From positions 186,001 through 250,000 of the forward strand of contig NZ_PVUF01000003.1 in the NCBI RefSeq assembly GCF_003003215.1: 64,000 bases of DNA. Direction: 5' to 3'. The notes under the pieces were generated by a model. That model was not told the origin of the DNA. It searched no databases and was given only the letters and a program-made list of their open reading frames with translations. The translations under genes and the position numbers were made by a program. Shown piece after piece: positions 1 through 7,972 of the stretch (the stretch's first letter is position 1; each line of letters begins with the position of its first letter). The DNA is from Tritonibacter scottomollicae. GTDB taxonomy: Bacteria; Pseudomonadota; Alphaproteobacteria; Rhodobacterales; Rhodobacteraceae.

Positions 1-1022
1 CCCCCGATCAGCCCGATGAAGAAGAACAGCATGATCAGGAAAGACCCCCATTGCATGTAGTCCACGCTGGCATAGCCGGTCCCTGACATAATGGAGATGA
101 TGTTGAACAGCGCCTCGCGCACCGCCTGTTCGGGGTGATGCGGAAAGATCGTGACCAGCACCCCTGCGGTGACCAGAACCAGCACCGTGATCGTGGCGAG
201 AAAGGTCTGGATCTGGCTGTCCTTGAACAGCGGCACCATGTGGCCGTTCACCATCTGCACATAACGCACGAAGGGCAGCGCCGCCGCCACCATGAAGAAA
301 GACGCAGCATATTCCGCCGGGCCGGAGAAGGTACCAAAAGAGGCATCATAGTTGGAAAACCCGCCGGTGGACACGGTGGTCATCGCATGCACCACCGCAT
401 CGAAGGGGCCCATGCCCAGCACCGTGTAAACCAGCGCGCAGACCATCGTCAGCACCAGATAGATGACCGAGATCTGCTTGGCGATTTCCTGCGCGCGCGG
501 CAGGATTTTCCCCATGGTGTCAAAGGCTTCGGATTTGAAGATCTGCATACCACCAACCCGCAGCTCGGGCAGGAACACCATCGCGACCACAATGATACCG
601 ATGCCCCCCAGCCATTGCAGGATGCCGCGCCACAGCAACAGCCCGCGCGGCAGCTCATCCAGGCCGGAAATCACGGTGGAGCCGGTGGTGGTCAGCCCCG
701 ACATCGCCTCGAAAAACGCATCCGTAAAGCTCAGTTCCGTGGCCCCCAGCATCAGCGGAAGCGCCCCGAAGAAGGGCAGCGCGACCCAGACCAATGTAGT
801 GAGCAAGAAGGTCTGGCGGATCGACAACCCGCGCCCCACCCCATTGGCGCAGGACAACGCCAAAAGACCGCCCGAGAGCAGGCAGAAAATGGCACTTTCC
901 AGAAACACCGGCCACTCCCCCTGACCATCATAGAGGTCAAGGAGAAACGGAAAGACCATCATGCCGCCCAGAATGGTGACAAGAAGGCCAATGACATATC
1001 CAACCGGGCGCAGATCCAACAT
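1..1022 (-). CDS. trkH: TrkH-family potassium uptake channel subunit, C-terminal end cut by window edge
   Basis: Membrane subunit of the Trk/Ktr potassium uptake system, which moves K+ inward together with a cytoplasmic NAD(H)/ATP-binding TrkA partner. The frame opens at the ATG at 1022 (MLDLRPVGYVIG) and stays open to the window edge, giving about 340 of the usual ~480 residues. Hydrophobic segments alternate with pore loops. The first selectivity-filter motif, LTTTGSTVIS, lies near residue 110, and another, MSGTGYAS, near residue 314. Both have the glycines expected of a K+ filter. The start is 47 bp downstream of the stop of the phasin-like gene on the same strand, so the two may be cotranscribed. 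No trkA is visible in the window. Assignment is secure; only the C-terminus is missing. Confidence 0.93.
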   Translation of the reverse strand, partial: MLDLRPVGYVIGLLVTILGGMMVFPFLLDLYDGQGEWPVFLESAIFCLLSGGLLALSCANGVGRGLSIRQTFLLTTLVWVALPFFGALPLMLGATELSFTDAFFEAMSGLTTTGSTVISGLDELPRGLLLWRGILQWLGGIGIIVVAMVFLPELRVGGMQIFKSEAFDTMGKILPRAQEIAKQISVIYLVLTMVCALVYTVLGMGPFDAVVHAMTTVSTGGFSNYDASFGTFSGPAEYAASFFMVAAALPFVRYVQMVNGHMVPLFKDSQIQTFLATITVLVLVTAGVLVTIFPHHPEQAVREALFNIISIMSGTGYASVDYMQWGSFLIMLFFFIGLIG

Positions 1023-1069
1023 GACGCGAAGCGTTGGCAAGCCCCGGTCAGACTGTCAAGCCAAAGCGA

Positions 1070-1858
1070 TCACGACTCGTCGTTTGTTCCGCCCTTCCCC
1101 GCACTGGCCTCCGGCATCACCGGCGGAGTGGCGGGCGCGCGCGGACGTCGGCGCGGCGGTTTGGCGCCATGTTCTGGGGCGCGCGCGTCATGTTGCACAG
1201 CATTGGTCGCAGCACCATTGCCCGACGCGGGTCGCTCAGCCAGCGCGCCTTCCGGCGCTTTCGGCTTTGACGAAGACACCGACTTCGTGTTCGGCGCAAC
1301 GGACGCTTCCGCCTTTGGCGCAGGTTTGGCCGCAACGGGCTTTCGGGCGGCGGGCTTTGCTGATGGCGCAGGCGCGGATTTGACGGGCGCGGGCTTTGCG
1401 GCAGCGGCGGTGGCTGATGCAGCGCCTTTGGCGGAGGATGTTTTTGCCGCCGGAGCAGCCTTTCGCACGCCAGATTTCGTCGCGCTTGCGCTCTTGCGGG
1501 CGGGGGCCTTGCGCGGCGCAGCGGCCTTTTTCGCCCTCGGTTTTGTGGTGGCGGGTGCGGTGACATCGGCAGGCGCAGTCTGGGACGGCGCGGCCTCTGT
1601 TGCTGAAGCCTGTCTGGAGGACTGTGTTGCAGCCCGCGCCGAGACAGCCTTGGTGACCGTCGAAAGCGAACCAGGCAGCCCGCTGATCCACTCCTGCTGC
1701 ATTTTCAGCAACGCCTGTGTCAGGTGCAATTGCCGCTGTGGCGCCTCTGCCGTCAGGGCCGCAACCGACCGAAACATTTTCATCTGCCGCCCCAGCGCAT
1801 AGCCAGCCCAAGCCTGCGGGGTGGTGGGGATGTCCTTCAAACCTTCAAACCGGATCAT
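1070..1858 (-). CDS. phasin-like protein with histone H1-like Ala/Lys/Pro tail (putative)
   Basis: A 262-residue protein in two parts. Residues 1-65 are helical and moderately hydrophobic, including LGRQMKMFRSVAALTAEAPQ. From about residue 75 to the end it is low-complexity Ala, Lys, Pro and Ser with repeated KKAAAPRKAP-like blocks, as in histone H1-like tails. A good GAGGAG Shine-Dalgarno precedes the ATG at 1858. A short helical domain plus an AKP tail is the plan of PhaF-type polyhydroxyalkanoate granule phasins, which also bind DNA. A TGC-rich palindrome upstream (1978-1992) resembles PhaR operators. The function is therefore inference from architecture and context, not from a recognised domain. 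Alternatives are a nucleoid-associated protein or an unrelated basic protein. The high GC of this tail creates a long spurious open frame on the other strand. Confidence 0.55.
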   Translation of the reverse strand: MIRFEGLKDIPTTPQAWAGYALGRQMKMFRSVAALTAEAPQRQLHLTQALLKMQQEWISGLPGSLSTVTKAVSARAATQSSRQASATEAAPSQTAPADVTAPATTKPRAKKAAAPRKAPARKSASATKSGVRKAAPAAKTSSAKGAASATAAAAKPAPVKSAPAPSAKPAARKPVAAKPAPKAEASVAPNTKSVSSSKPKAPEGALAERPASGNGAATNAVQHDARAPEHGAKPPRRRPRAPATPPVMPEASAGKGGTNDES

Positions 1859-1977
1859 GTGATCTCCTCAGGGTCGACCTTAAACAACACTCGAACAGGG
1901 CGGGCGCCCGGACGAATGACGCAAGCGCCCCCTTGAGGATCACGGTAACATGGTTTTTCTTCGCAGCAGCAGAAAAA

Positions 1978-1992
1978 TGCCGCATTGCGGCA
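1978..1992. promoter_or_regulatory. TGC-rich palindrome, candidate PhaR-type operator or folE2 terminator
   Basis: TGCCGCA-T-TGCGGCA is a perfect inverted repeat about 120 bp upstream of the phasin-like gene. Read on the minus strand it is a 6-bp stem with an AAT loop followed by ATTTTTC, so it could equally terminate the folE2 transcript. The TGC-N-GCA symmetry is what PhaR-type regulators are known to bind in this order. Confidence 0.4.
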
Positions 1993-2025
1993 AATTTGAG
2001 CGGCGCGCCCGTGCCCAGCGCCGCC

Positions 2026-2079
2026 CCTCTTCATCTTTTCAAAAATATCTCGGGGAGCGCGAGGGGCAGCGCCCCTCGC
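2026..2079 (-). repeat. 3'-end element: hairpin plus TATTTTTGAAAAGATGAAG tail (copy 1)
   Basis: Eleven bases past the folE2 stop, the minus strand carries a perfect 9-bp stem (GCGAGGGGC, loop GCT, 2059-2079), then GCTCCCCGAGATATTTTTG and AAAAGATGAAGAGGGG. An almost identical element in the same orientation lies just past the stop of the secreted-protein gene ending at 10850. Confidence 0.7.
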
Positions 2080-2089
2080 ATCGGCAAGA

Positions 2090-3193
2090 TCAACCCTGGT
2101 GGATCAACGTCGAAAACAGCTTTGGATCAAGGCTCTGGCTGGCAAAGGTCTTGCCCTGCGTCAGCACCGACACCGCATCATGGCTGTGCAAGCTCTCCTG
2201 ATGGCTTGCCACCACCCGGAAATCGCCCACCCGCGCATCGCTCTGCAGCGCTTCACAGAACAGGCGCGCCGCATCCTCGACAAAGATCGGATTGGCCGCA
2301 TTCAACTCGGCAAAGGCCTGCTCATCCTCGCGCTTCACCATCACCTGCGTTTCGGTCGGAACCGCGCGGCGGCAATGGTCGATCAGATCCTCGAACCACA
2401 GGCACCCGGTGCCCGGCTCCATCTGCACGGAAATCCGCGCCACCGAGCGCTGCGAATGCGGTGTTGCCAGCTGGCCACGGGACTGGCGGGCGTGTTCCGA
2501 CAGCTCCAGCGAACAGGGACAGGTGGAGGAATAGACATAGTCGAGATGCACGATGCTGTGACGTTGACCGCCCGTCTGCACCAGCTCCAGGGCCACGTCA
2601 TAGTATTGATAGCCCGACAGGCCAGAGCGCAGGCTTTCCACCTTCACCGGGAAGGAAAACCGCATCTGCAAGCGCGCATCACCGCTTTCCAGATCGCTCA
2701 GATAATCTTCCAGCGCCGCTTCCATCACTTCAAAGGAAAAGGTCTTTTCCGCATGCCGGTAGAAGCTGCGCATGATGCGGGACATGTTGATGCCCTTCTT
2801 CTCCGCATCCAAGCTGACGGTGCCTGTCACACTGGTCTCCAGCGTCAGATCGCCGCCCGCCCGGGTGTGAAACCGGATCGGCAATCGAAAATTGGAAATG
2901 CCGACATGCTGGATCTGCTCCTGCGCGCCGCGGATCAGGCTGGACGGGCCGTTTTGCAAATCGGGAAGAGTTGCACGATAGCCCGCGTCTGCCTCGAACT
3001 CATCTGGGTACTGGCGCTTCAGGTCCGGGTAGTTCTGCACCTGACGTTCCGGCAACAGCCGCGCGATCGCCGGATCGAGCTGCGCCACTTCCGTCGCGCT
3101 CGCCTTGCTGGCCCAGCGCCGCAACACCGCCAGCGCCTCTGCGGCGTCTGACTGATCCGGGGTGTCTCTCAAGTCACCAGAGTGGACGTTCAT
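2090..3193 (-). CDS. folE2: GTP cyclohydrolase FolE2 (GCYH-IB)
   Basis: First enzyme of folate (and queuosine) synthesis, converting GTP to 7,8-dihydroneopterin triphosphate. FolE2 is the metal-promiscuous type IB enzyme that replaces zinc-dependent FolE in some bacteria. The 367 residues match the family length plus an N-terminal extension. Diagnostic motifs are visible: EKKGINMSR at 131-139, the catalytic Cys region SSTCPCSLELSE at 222-233, and PHSQRS at 245-250. The ATG at 3193 follows AGGAG with about nine bases of spacing. It stands alone: metZ lies 190 bp upstream on the same strand but ends in its own inverted repeat. FolE2 genes can be zinc-repressed through Zur, but I see no clear Zur box here. 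Assignment is secure. Confidence 0.95.
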   Translation of the reverse strand: MNVHSGDLRDTPDQSDAAEALAVLRRWASKASATEVAQLDPAIARLLPERQVQNYPDLKRQYPDEFEADAGYRATLPDLQNGPSSLIRGAQEQIQHVGISNFRLPIRFHTRAGGDLTLETSVTGTVSLDAEKKGINMSRIMRSFYRHAEKTFSFEVMEAALEDYLSDLESGDARLQMRFSFPVKVESLRSGLSGYQYYDVALELVQTGGQRHSIVHLDYVYSSTCPCSLELSEHARQSRGQLATPHSQRSVARISVQMEPGTGCLWFEDLIDHCRRAVPTETQVMVKREDEQAFAELNAANPIFVEDAARLFCEALQSDARVGDFRVVASHQESLHSHDAVSVLTQGKTFASQSLDPKLFSTLIHQG

Positions 3194-3230
3194 TGTCGTG
3201 TACTCCTGTCCCTACAGCGACGGCGCTGCA

Positions 3231-3263
3231 TCTCATTATGTAGGGTAGTACGGCACTAAACAC
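3231..3263 (-). promoter_or_regulatory. putative sigma-70 promoter of folE2
   Basis: On the minus strand TTGTGT is separated by 17 bases from TACATAAT, about 35-40 bases upstream of the folE2 start. This is a reasonable -35/-10 pair, judged by eye only. Confidence 0.35.
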
Positions 3264-3312
3264 AAAATAGATCACCAAAAAACGCCAGCACATGTCCCAC
3301 TTCTGACCTTTT

Positions 3313-3367
3313 GCCCCTCCGCCTGCGTCCAGGACACTGAGACGCGATGTGGTGCTGGCGGAGGGGC
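3313..3367. repeat. 11-bp inverted repeat downstream of metZ
   Basis: GCCCCTCCGCC (3313-3323) and GGCGGAGGGGC (3357-3367) can pair around a 33-base loop immediately past the metZ stop. There is no T-run, so it may be a processing or stabilising hairpin rather than an intrinsic terminator. Confidence 0.4.
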
Positions 3368-3385
3368 GCTGAGGTGGCTGACGGC

Positions 3386-4573
3386 TCAACCGATACGGGC
3401 AAGCGCGTTTTGCAGATCGCGGATCAGATCGTCGGTGTCTTCCAGCCCCACTGAGAACCGCACCAGCCCGTCCGTGATGCCCAGCTCCTTGCGCTGGTCC
3501 ACCGACAGGCGTTGATGCGTCGTCGTGGCCGGGTGGGTGGCGATGGATTTGGCGTCGCCCAGATTGTTGGAAATCACCGGGATGGTCAGCGCGTCGAGGA
3601 AGGCGAAGGCCGCCGCTTTGCCGCCCTTGAGGTCCAGCGACAGCACCGTGCCGCCCTTGCCGCCAAGCTGACGCTGCACGAGGTCATTCTGCGCATGGGT
3701 GCTCAGGCCCGGATAGATGGTGCGCGCCAGCGCCGGATGGCCATCGAGCGCCTCGGCGATCTTCAGCGCGCTGTCGGCCTGCGCGTTCACCCGCAGATCG
3801 ATGGTCTCCAGCCCCTTCAGGAACATCCAGGCATGGAACGGGCTGAGCGAGCCACCGGTATGCTTCATATAGGGTTCCAGCGTGCCGCGGATATAGTCTT
3901 TGCTGCCCAGAACCACGCCGCCCAGCGCCCGGCCCTGACCGTCGATATGCTTGGTCGCGGAATAGACCACCACATCGGCCCCTTGCGCGATGGCGTTGGA
4001 GAACACCGGCGTCGAGAACACATTGTCCACCACCACGGTGGCGCCGACGGCATGGGCAATCTGCGCCACACCTTCGATGTCGATCACCTCCAGCGTCGGG
4101 TTCGACATGCTCTCGAAGAACACCACCTTGGTCTCGGGACGTACGGCGGCGCGCCACTGCTCCAGATCGGTGCCGTCGACAAATGTCACCTCGACACCGT
4201 AGCGGGCCAGGATGTTTTCCAGGATGTAGAGACAGGAGCCGAACAGCGCCTTGGCCGACACCACATGATCCCCCGCCTTCAGAAGCGACGTCAGCGCACC
4301 ATTCACAGCGGCCATGCCGGAGGCGGCGGCAAAGGCATCCTCGGCGCCTTCGAGCAGCGCAATACGCTCTTCGAACATGGCGACGGTGGGGTTGCCGTAG
4401 CGGGCATAGATGAACTCATCCGGGCCGCTCTCGATGAACCGCGCCTCGGCCTGGGCGGCGCTGTCGTAGACAAAGCCCTGGGTCATGAAGATCGCTTCGC
4501 TGACCTCGTTGTATTGGCTGCGCCGGGTGCCGCCGTGAACCAGTTTGGTGCGTTTGTTCCAGGTCTCAGTCAT
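3386..4573 (-). CDS. metZ: O-succinylhomoserine sulfhydrylase
   Basis: PLP enzyme of the Cys/Met metabolism family that makes homocysteine directly from O-succinylhomoserine and sulfide, the direct sulfhydrylation route to methionine. The 395 residues match the family. The Schiff-base lysine is in YSATKHIDGQG (about K208), with the phosphate-contact YGNPT and the family signature ESMSNPTLEV upstream. The frame stays open to 4639, but that extension reads through the riboswitch and terminator leader. GGAGG seven bases before the ATG at 4573 marks the real start, with an adjacent ATG at 4576. Expression is controlled by the SAM-II riboswitch and attenuator at 4618-4717, which fits the methionine role. 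An O-acetylhomoserine enzyme is possible but less likely. Confidence 0.95.
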   Translation of the reverse strand: MTETWNKRTKLVHGGTRRSQYNEVSEAIFMTQGFVYDSAAQAEARFIESGPDEFIYARYGNPTVAMFEERIALLEGAEDAFAAASGMAAVNGALTSLLKAGDHVVSAKALFGSCLYILENILARYGVEVTFVDGTDLEQWRAAVRPETKVVFFESMSNPTLEVIDIEGVAQIAHAVGATVVVDNVFSTPVFSNAIAQGADVVVYSATKHIDGQGRALGGVVLGSKDYIRGTLEPYMKHTGGSLSPFHAWMFLKGLETIDLRVNAQADSALKIAEALDGHPALARTIYPGLSTHAQNDLVQRQLGGKGGTVLSLDLKGGKAAAFAFLDALTIPVISNNLGDAKSIATHPATTTHQRLSVDQRKELGITDGLVRFSVGLEDTDDLIRDLQNALARIG

Positions 4574-4617
4574 CATATCGCCTCCGCCGGATCCGCACTG
4601 ACCTACGGTCCGGGCAT

Positions 4618-4651
4618 AAAAAAACTCCCGTCCGGCCAAGCGAAAGGGAGT
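4618..4651 (-). terminator. intrinsic terminator of the metZ riboswitch (attenuator)
   Basis: On the minus strand ACTCCC (4651-4646) pairs with GGGAGT (4629-4624) and runs straight into seven Ts. It sits between the SAM-II aptamer and the metZ Shine-Dalgarno, the place expected for a ligand-controlled transcription terminator. Confidence 0.8.
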
Positions 4652-4660
4652 CCCGTCGTC

Positions 4661-4717
4661 CTGACCTCTTTAGCGACTTCTTTAACGTGGCCCGCAATCC
4701 GGTAAACAAATCGCCAC
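4661..4717 (-). ncRNA. SAM-II riboswitch controlling metZ
   Basis: The minus strand reads GGCGATTTG, then CCGGATTGC, then CCACGTTAAAGAAG, then CGCTAAAGAGG. The CCACGTTAAA and GCTAAA blocks and the GAUUUG strand are the conserved core of the SAM-II (metA motif) H-type pseudoknot. This class binds S-adenosylmethionine and is found mainly in Alphaproteobacteria upstream of metA, metZ and metX genes. The downstream gene is metZ, so sequence and context agree. Confidence 0.9.
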
Positions 4718-4735
4718 GGTTCTTATGTCGCGCAT

Positions 4736-4764
4736 CGGATACGCCCGCAGCGCGCCTCAGTCAA
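4736..4764 (-). promoter_or_regulatory. putative sigma-70 promoter of the metZ leader
   Basis: TTGACT (4764-4759) and TATCCG (4741-4736) are separated by 17 bases on the minus strand. Initiation near 4729 would begin the transcript just before the SAM-II aptamer. Confidence 0.5.
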
Positions 4765-4975
4765 GAGGGGCGCGGCGGGCCGTGCTGCGCCGCGCCTGCT
4801 GCAGACCCCACCGAAACAGCATGTGCCAGCCCCTACTGAGGACCCCGCCGCGCGCGCGACCGGGGCGTGCCCCACACCGCGCCCCACGTCACCCAGCCGT
4901 TACGCAGACGTCACCTTGCCGTCACCCGAGCGGGCTATCGTACAGGAAAAGTCAGGGCTGCTGAGGGGCCGTGTG

Positions 4976-5908
4976 ATGGCACTGATCCGTATCAACGCAC
5001 TAGGTGAGACGCCGGTATTTCATGCCCGGCCAAGGTCGATCAACGAGGGCATCGCCAGGGTGGCCCGCGTGCCAGGACCAGTGGTGATCATGGTTCATGG
5101 CTATAAATATCAGCCCGGCAACCCGAACCACTGCCCGCATCGACATATCCTGTCTCTCGACCCACAACATCTGCCCTGGCGCGCGCCTTCCTGGCCGCGT
5201 CAGCTGGGCTTTGGTCTCGGGCGCAAGGATGAAGGGCTGGCGGTCGCGTTTGGGTGGGATGCCCGCGGGACATTGGCCTCGGCCCAGGGCCGCGCAGTTG
5301 CTGCAGGGCGCGCGCTTGCCCGTGTGATCCGCAGTTTGCACGCCGATGCACCAGAGCGCGGCATCCATATTATCGCCCACTCTCTGGGCACCGAAGTTGC
5401 CTTGGAAGCGCTGCACTGGCTCCCTTCGGGCGCGGTGCGCCGGGTCATCTCGCTTGCAGGTGCGAGCTATCAGAGCCGGGTGGACAAGGCCCTGTCGACA
5501 CCTGCGGGTCGCAACACCGAGTTCTTCAACGTGACCAGCCGCGAAAACGATGCGTTTGACTTCATGTTCGAAAGCCTCACCCGCTCGCCCACGCGCGGCG
5601 ACCGTGCCATCGGCCACGGGTTCGAGGCGGTGAACGCGGTGACGCTGCAGCTCGATTGCCTGGATACGTTGAAGCATTTGTCGCAAATGGGCCATCCCAT
5701 CGGCCTGCCGGAGCGGCGTGTGTGCCATTGGTCCGCCTACATGCGCCCCGGTGCGCTGCGGTTTTACAAGCGCCTGATCCGGCAGCCGGAACGCACGCCA
5801 CTGCCGCTGATGCAGCAGGTGCTGCCGGAAACCCCTGCGCGGCGGTGGTCCCGTCTGCTGACCCTGCGGCCCCTGCCCGGCCCGATGCCGATCTGGCAAC
5901 GTATCTGA
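4976..5908 (+). CDS. alpha/beta hydrolase (esterase/lipase-like)
   Basis: A 310-residue alpha/beta-hydrolase. Strand beta-3 is followed by the oxyanion motif VIMVHGYKY near residues 38-45, and the nucleophile elbow is IIAHSLGTE with Ser136. Related Rhodobacteraceae proteins are annotated as alpha/beta hydrolases of the DUF900-like group; the substrate cannot be read from the sequence. No signal peptide is evident, so it is probably cytoplasmic. The frame is open further upstream, but GAGGGG just before the ATG at 4976 fixes the start. It is divergent from metZ, with the riboswitch leader in between, and convergent with yciB across repeat module A. Confidence 0.8.
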   Translation: MALIRINALGETPVFHARPRSINEGIARVARVPGPVVIMVHGYKYQPGNPNHCPHRHILSLDPQHLPWRAPSWPRQLGFGLGRKDEGLAVAFGWDARGTLASAQGRAVAAGRALARVIRSLHADAPERGIHIIAHSLGTEVALEALHWLPSGAVRRVISLAGASYQSRVDKALSTPAGRNTEFFNVTSRENDAFDFMFESLTRSPTRGDRAIGHGFEAVNAVTLQLDCLDTLKHLSQMGHPIGLPERRVCHWSAYMRPGALRFYKRLIRQPERTPLPLMQQVLPETPARRWSRLLTLRPLPGPMPIWQRI

Positions 5909-6131
5909 GCCACGCCGCCCGTAGCCTCGCGCCTTTTCAACCGCTCAGTTTTTGGTGACATCAGCGCCCGCCGGGGACGCAACCCAGATCTATGCGCGCG
6001 CTGAGGACGCAACGGGCACAAAAAGTATCACCGCTGATGACCCATTGTTTCGCGCGCGAAACATCAGGTCAGCAGGCCTGACCTATCTGCCGAAATACCT
6101 TGCCCCGCACAAACTCGGCCGGTCAGGAAAA

Positions 6132-6261
6132 GCCGGGGGCGCTCCCGCCCCTTTGCCGCACAGCCGGAGGCTGCACCCAAAGCGTTGGGCCGGGCGGGGG
6201 CCGCGCCTGAAAGGCGCGGCCCCCGCCCCACCGCGATGCGCGAAGCGCAGCGCAAACCCTC
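6132..6261 (+). repeat. four-hairpin intergenic module, copy A
   Basis: In order: a weak GC stem (6134-6147), a short stem CAGCC-GGA-GGCTG (6161-6173), the anchor GTTGGGCC (6184-6191), a perfect 17-bp stem with a GAA loop (6192-6228), then TGCGCGAAGCGCA and an AAACCCTC end. The same order occurs at 28876, 33198 (inverted) and, in part, at 49864 and 26569. It fills most of the 383-bp gap between the convergent hydrolase and yciB genes; I see no gene in the remainder of that gap. Confidence 0.75.
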
Positions 6262-6291
6262 AGATGAGGACTGCCGAGGTCTTGTGCTCTT

Positions 6292-6930
6292 TCAGCTTGC
6301 GTCCTTGTCCTCTTCCAGCCCGTAGGTCTGGAACAGTCTCGCCTGCGTCATGAAGAACAGGAACATCGCCGCGGTCAGCCCGAAAGTCTTGAAATAGACC
6401 CAGGACTCGGTGCTCATCATCCGCCAGATCACCTCGTTCGCCACCGCCAGCGCAAAGAACATAGCGCACAGGCGCCGGGTCAGGATCATCCAACCCTCGT
6501 CCTGCAGCGGCATCATCTCCTCCATCACCACCCGCAGGTAGCTCTGCCCCCGCAACAGGCCAAAGCCCAGCAACCCGCCGAACAGCAGATAGATCATCGT
6601 CGGCTTCATCTTGAAGAACCGCTCATCGTTGAACCAGACCGACAGCCCGCCGAACACAACGATCAGCACCAGCGTCATCACCTGCATCTTCGACAGCTTG
6701 CCGGTGAGCTTCCACAGCGCCAGCGTTGACAGCACCATCAGCGGCACAAATCCGGCAGTGACCACGATGAAACCCTCATAGGAGGTGCCGCCGATTTCGA
6801 ACGCCTGATCCTTCAGCCGCAGATAGGCGATGAAGAACAGCACAACGGGGCCGTACTCCAACACCGACTTCAGCAGCGGGTTGATCGGACGCCCCTTGTC
6901 CATCGGTTGCTCACTTGTCTGTTCGCTCAT
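6292..6930 (-). CDS. yciB: inner-membrane septation protein YciB/IspZ
   Basis: Polytopic inner-membrane protein of the YciB (IspZ, septation protein A) family, linked to envelope synthesis and cell division. The 212 residues have about five hydrophobic segments. Family landmarks are visible: NPLLKSVLEYGPVVLFF near the start, KMKPTMIYLLFGG in the middle, and an ANEVIWR-type segment near the C-terminus. Starts at 6963 (GTG) and 6942 are possible, but GAGG six bases before the ATG at 6930 decides for that one. It follows the EamA transporter on the same strand with a short gap and is probably cotranscribed with it. Confidence 0.92.
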   Translation of the reverse strand: MSEQTSEQPMDKGRPINPLLKSVLEYGPVVLFFIAYLRLKDQAFEIGGTSYEGFIVVTAGFVPLMVLSTLALWKLTGKLSKMQVMTLVLIVVFGGLSVWFNDERFFKMKPTMIYLLFGGLLGFGLLRGQSYLRVVMEEMMPLQDEGWMILTRRLCAMFFALAVANEVIWRMMSTESWVYFKTFGLTAAMFLFFMTQARLFQTYGLEEDKDAS

Positions 6931-6974
6931 GCGCTGCCTCATATGTCCCAATTGATCTTTCACAGATGGCGCTC

Positions 6975-7883
6975 TCAGCCACCCATTTCAACAATCACCG
7001 CGCCCGCCGCGATCAGCGCCATCAGCGCGATGCGGCGCGGGCCGACGGTTTCCTTCAGCACCAGCCAGCCGATGAGGGCGGCAAACACCGTTGATGTCTC
7101 GCGCAGCACCGCCGCCTCGCCCACCTTGTCGAGTCGCGTCGCCAGCATCACCGACCCAAAGGAGGCAAAGGCCACCAAGCCGCCGAAGAACCCGCGCAGC
7201 ATCAGCGGGCCCACCGTGGGCCGCTCTGCCCCCATCCGACGCCAGCGCCAATAGGCATAGGGCGGCATGGTCAGCCCGTCGATCATGAAGAACCACGCCA
7301 GGAAGGTGAACGGATCCGCCGTCGCCCGGATGCCATAGGCGTCGTAGGTGGTGTAGAGAGCCACAAACAGCCCCGTCGCCACCGCCAGCACCAGCGCGAT
7401 CACCAACGTGTCGCGCGCGGTGACAAGAAAGATGAAATTATAGACCGCCAGCCCGAAGATCCCGGCCAGCAGCACCCCGACACCCAGCCATTGCACCAGC
7501 GTAAAGGTCTCGCCAAACAGCCAATAGGCCCCGATCACCGCAAACAGCGGCCCGGTCCCGCGCACCACCGGGTAGACCACCGTATAGGCGCCCTTGGTAT
7601 AGGCCATCGCCTGCAGCACCTTGTAGAGCACATGGATCACCCAGACACCCACAAAGATCAGCCACATATGCGGCTCCGGCCAGGGCACCACAAACAGCGC
7701 GAAGGGCGCCGCCATCAGCCCGTAGGAGGCATCGATCGCCCCCCGTGACAGCCAGGGATCATGCCGCCCTTTTTGCAGCGCGCCAAAAACCGCATGCAGG
7801 AACGCTGCCGAGACCGCGAGGATCAGCGCGACCTGATGGCCCTGTTCGGTGCCCTCAAGCGAAATCAGCCAGTCGCTCAGCAT
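6975..7883 (-). CDS. EamA/DMT-family transporter
   Basis: A 302-residue inner-membrane protein with ten hydrophobic segments in two EamA repeats. The second repeat ends with VLRETSTVFAALIGWLVLKE, the conserved penultimate helix of drug/metabolite transporters. An AAGGA Shine-Dalgarno precedes the ATG at 7883. The substrate is unknown. It lies directly upstream of yciB and is divergent from the mgtC-like gene. The protein is complete, with no unusual features. Confidence 0.85.
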   Translation of the reverse strand: MLSDWLISLEGTEQGHQVALILAVSAAFLHAVFGALQKGRHDPWLSRGAIDASYGLMAAPFALFVVPWPEPHMWLIFVGVWVIHVLYKVLQAMAYTKGAYTVVYPVVRGTGPLFAVIGAYWLFGETFTLVQWLGVGVLLAGIFGLAVYNFIFLVTARDTLVIALVLAVATGLFVALYTTYDAYGIRATADPFTFLAWFFMIDGLTMPPYAYWRWRRMGAERPTVGPLMLRGFFGGLVAFASFGSVMLATRLDKVGEAAVLRETSTVFAALIGWLVLKETVGPRRIALMALIAAGAVIVEMGG

Positions 7884-7972
7884 ATGCTGTCATCCTTGTT
7901 GTGAACGTGGTGGTTTTTGGAACATCCGCGCGGGGCAGACGTTAAGACACGTCCACCAGCGCCCGAGGTCCC

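Noticed and set aside
135-1802. 555-codon plus-strand open frame
   Set aside because: It is antisense to trkH and the phasin-like gene, has a His/Arg/Gln-rich composition typical of GC-rich shadow frames, and no ribosome site.
2099-3151. 350-codon plus-strand open frame
   Set aside because: Antisense shadow of folE2, whose motifs are clear on the other strand.
3174-3389. 71-codon open frame upstream of folE2
   Set aside because: Overlaps the folE2 start and promoter and lacks a ribosome site.
4574-4639. N-terminal extension of MetZ
   Set aside because: It would be translated from the terminator and leader region; the proper ribosome site is at the ATG at 4573.
3512-4705. 397-codon plus-strand open frame
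   Set aside because: Antisense shadow of metZ and its riboswitch leader.
6132-6261. CRISPR or transposon end
   Set aside because: The hairpin modules are single at each site, with no spacers, no transposase gene and no target duplications visible.
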